Assembly: GCA_024640445.1 (NCBI GenBank)
Contig: JAHEEZ010000250.1
Coordinates: forward strand, 1 to 5,152
DNA: 5,152 bases
Direction: 5' to 3'
Source: Acidobacteriota bacterium
GTDB lineage: Bacteria > Acidobacteriota > Blastocatellia > Pyrinomonadales > Pyrinomonadaceae
In this document: in pieces, positions 5,101 through 5,152 of the stretch
How the letters are laid out: every line of letters begins with the position of its first letter
Position numbering within the stretch: the first letter of the stretch is position 1
The notes under the pieces: model-generated
What the model saw: only the letters and a program-made list of their open reading frames with translations
Databases searched by the model: none
What the model was told of the DNA's origin: nothing
Program-made: the position numbers and the translations under genes

Positions 5101-5152
5101 ATGTCTTCTATAGAGGGAAGGCGAATTCGGTCCTTTTCGCGGGCGACATCAC
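2064..5152 (+). CDS. Secreted GH15 glucoamylase (glucan 1,4-alpha-glucosidase) with a translated repeat-derived insert; 3' partial
   Basis: Exo-acting inverting hydrolase expected to release glucose from the non-reducing ends of alpha-glucans outside the cytoplasm. The 1029 complete codons contain no stop. Residues 1-27 are a signal peptide. About 30-305 is the bacterial GH15 N-terminal beta domain (for example SKVWFTLQSGVMTEVYYPN). The (alpha/alpha)6 catalytic domain starts near 325 and ends near 890. Visible motifs are GGYHLVWSRDLY (369-380, substrate-binding Arg377-Asp378, with Ser376 where I recall Pro being usual), QMDEVAYPL, RWEEEGGYSPST (Glu475 as probable general acid) and MIPEQVWD (Glu826 as probable general base). 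Between YELALAS (650-656) and RRRLDDMLAFANEG there are about 151 Ser/Gln/Leu/Arg-rich residues encoded by repeat DNA; from memory, family members have only a short segment there. After about 890 comes an uncharacterised extension that is still open at the window end. The family call is strong. Whether this insert-bearing protein is active is unknown. Confidence 0.93.
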   Translation, partial: MNRIYRLIHALLPALAFSFLLFNFALGQYAPAGPGKDAQWASAGKQAVGTANSLDSKVWFTLQSGVMTEVYYPNVAVANVHMLQFIVVDPLAKTVETEFDDAIHEIRALRPDSLSFQQINTAKSGKWKITKTYVSDPKSDTVWIKVGFEPKVTALKLYIYYDPSLANSGMHDSGSGHFTRISPEKSKGLPGDGKERVRTGNARVLSGFVSTDTKVASYLWVSKPLSEVSNGYYGTSDGLDQLRRSGELHDRYSKAEDGNVVQIARVMGPESFSVVLSFGQNAEEAISSGSSSIAAAGKGGFDMIRAPYDKGWADYVRTLPKIDPKYQAQFNMAAMQLKVNEDKTYRGANIASMTVPWGGGATANEDNVGGYHLVWSRDLYQVFTAYLALGDRGAAERALDFLLNVQQKPDGSFPQNSWLDGKPFWGSLQMDEVAYPLIMAWQLGKTDKETYENHLKKAANFIVRNGPKTPQERWEEEGGYSPSTIAAEIAGLVCAADIARKNGDEASALVYQGAADDWARKVEMWTATTTGKHGDGNYYVRITQNGNPDAGDKIELNNGAGFFDERDIVDAGFLELVRLGIKPADDPLIAKSVKVIDDVIKVETPNGPAFYRYNHDGYGEMDDGRRWNWDGKYTGKGRLWVLLSGERGQYELALASAGGRRQETGDRGSDVGTGLVPARDGESVPGAVATGKTEKVPAKAQSRKEAQGLSKRSFQSSTNNYQPLSLRSWQAGLPALQSNRSQHSFLSTQYSSPGSLRSWQAGLPAIQSYGSDYLTSELSRPSMPQLSTINYQTTSQSSVLSPQSSAARRRLDDMLAFANEGLMIPEQVWDKQETPENIDRQFVPELKFGEGTGSATPLAWSMAQFIRLAVNIKEGRNLDTPQVVYDRYVKGGIPGNATNFGGMGEEFNLPVKAGEKFSFTRDAPKGTKIGYNYGGKVHFIEVGDDGKFTVEVIAPEGQETVVVGIEVPSGATAFERVTVSSADKVEPEKLDKIVTETIKAVKNGPIIFGSRAYVFYRGKANSVLFAGDI
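4033..4060. repeat. Heptamer array CAGGAGR x4 at the 5' edge of the insert
   Basis: The units are CAGGAGG, CAGGAGA, CAGGAGA and CAGGAGA, a perfect 7-nt period with one variant base. The array starts exactly where GH15 similarity stops. Confidence 0.9.
4076..4094. repeat. 7-bp hairpin element with GGGCT loop
   Basis: AGGGACA (4076-4082) and TGTCCCT (4088-4094) flank GGGCT. It shares the core CAGGGCT and the 7-bp stem design with the hairpins inside the 41-nt repeats at 4236 and 4326, though the outer stem sequence differs. Confidence 0.85.
4111..4136. repeat. Imperfect palindromic element
   Basis: CCCG (4116-4119) and CGGG (4132-4135) flank a 12-nt loop. The stem alone is weak. I include it because it resembles, from memory, an intergenic repeat seen in Acidobacteriota; a genome-wide search would be needed to confirm this. 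Confidence 0.4.
4153..4184. repeat. Octamer array SCGCAAAG
   Basis: The units are CCGCAAAG, GCGCAAAG and CCGCAAAG, followed by a degenerate fourth, AAGCGCAG. It is the only array in the insert with an 8-nt rather than a 7-nt period. Confidence 0.85.
4205..4232. repeat. Degenerate heptamer array, TCAACTA family, copy 1
   Basis: The units are CCAATCA, TCAACTA, ACAATTA and TCAACCC. The array aligns over 28 nt with copy 2 at 4415-4442. The 18-nt core at 4212-4229 differs from that of copy 2 at one base. Confidence 0.8.
4236..4276. repeat. 41-nt palindromic repeat, copy A
   Basis: Identical to copy B (4326-4366) at 40 of 41 positions; the single difference is C4269 versus A4359. It contains a perfect hairpin, GCAGGCA (4250-4256) and TGCCTGC (4261-4267), with loop GGGC. 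Translated in the glucoamylase frame it gives SLRSWQAGLPALQS. Confidence 0.95.
4287..4314. repeat. Heptamer array CANNNCT x4
   Basis: The units are CAGCACT, CATTTCT, CAGTACT and CAGTACT. The array aligns with the CAGTCCT array exactly 162 nt downstream and is translated in the same frame (SQHSFLSTQYS versus SQSSVLSPQSS). Confidence 0.85.
4326..4366. repeat. 41-nt palindromic repeat, copy B
   Basis: This copy lies exactly 90 nt after copy A. It has the same inner hairpin (4340-4346/4351-4357, loop GGGC). Unlike copy A it also has an outer pair, GGATCGC (4323-4329) with GCGATCC (4356-4362), that competes with the inner stem. It therefore looks like the more intact version. Its translation is SLRSWQAGLPAIQS. 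Confidence 0.95.
4415..4442. repeat. Degenerate heptamer array, TCAACTA family, copy 2
   Basis: The units are CCAATTG, TCAACTA, TCAATTA and TCAAACC. It lies exactly 210 nt downstream of copy 1, and both copies are read in the same frame. Confidence 0.8.
4449..4479. repeat. Perfect heptamer array CAGTCCT x4 plus CAG at the 3' edge of the insert
   Basis: Four identical CAGTCCT units (4449-4476) are followed by a partial CAG. It is the most homogeneous array in the window, which suggests recent expansion or recent arrival. GH15 sequence resumes just downstream at the Arg-Arg-Arg-Leu-Asp-Asp codons. Confidence 0.95.
4734..5152 (+). other. C-terminal extension of the glucoamylase, possible start of a carbohydrate-binding domain
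   Basis: After the last catalytic helix (VVYDRYVKGG) the protein continues for about 140 residues with beta-strand-like segments (KIGYNYGGKVHFIEVG, KFTVEVIAPEGQETVVVGIE). It ends in AYVFYRGKANSVLFAGDI. That last stretch resembles the opening strands of CBM48/isoamylase-N-type modules (pattern F-x-Y-x-G-x-A-x-x-V-x-x-x-G-D/S-F), but the window cuts it before any diagnostic Trp. Treat the domain name as a suggestion. Confidence 0.35.

Overview
The window holds two protein-coding genes on the + strand, both cut by its edges, separated by about 367 bases of repeat-rich intergenic DNA. The moderately GC-rich coding sequence, the exported bacterial-type GH15 glucoamylase and the abundance of short palindromes and heptamer repeats suggest a free-living Gram-negative bacterium. 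From memory, this style of intergenic repeat is common in Acidobacteriota (Blastocatellia-like) and Planctomycetes-like genomes. No marker gene confirms this, so the taxon is only a guess.

Layout: (1) 2-1696, the C-terminal 564 codons of a CPA-type cation/proton antiporter with cytoplasmic RCK/TrkA domains. (2) 1697-2045, five degenerate heptamers starting at the base after the antiporter stop codon, then a dense run of perfect short hairpins with different arms and mostly 3-5 nt loops. (3) 2064-5152, the first 1029 codons of a secreted GH15 glucoamylase: signal peptide, N-terminal beta domain, (alpha/alpha)6 catalytic domain, then a C-terminal extension that runs off the window.

The most striking observation is inside the glucoamylase. 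At about 4032-4484, between the general-acid motif (E475) and the general-base motif (E826), there are about 151 in-frame codons that look like intergenic repeat DNA rather than GH15 sequence. The block contains five arrays of four heptamers each, one octamer array, two near-identical 41-nt palindromic repeats exactly 90 nt apart, and further hairpin elements. It has no stop codon, and the conserved GH15 frame resumes correctly after it. The same kinds of element (heptamer array, short hairpins) occur in the upstream intergenic region, so genome-resident repeats appear to have colonised a catalytic domain and become translated.

The two genes have no evident functional link. The antiporter would act in ion or pH homeostasis at the inner membrane, and the glucoamylase would act outside the cytoplasm on alpha-glucans. 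The repeat-filled gap argues against tight operon coupling.
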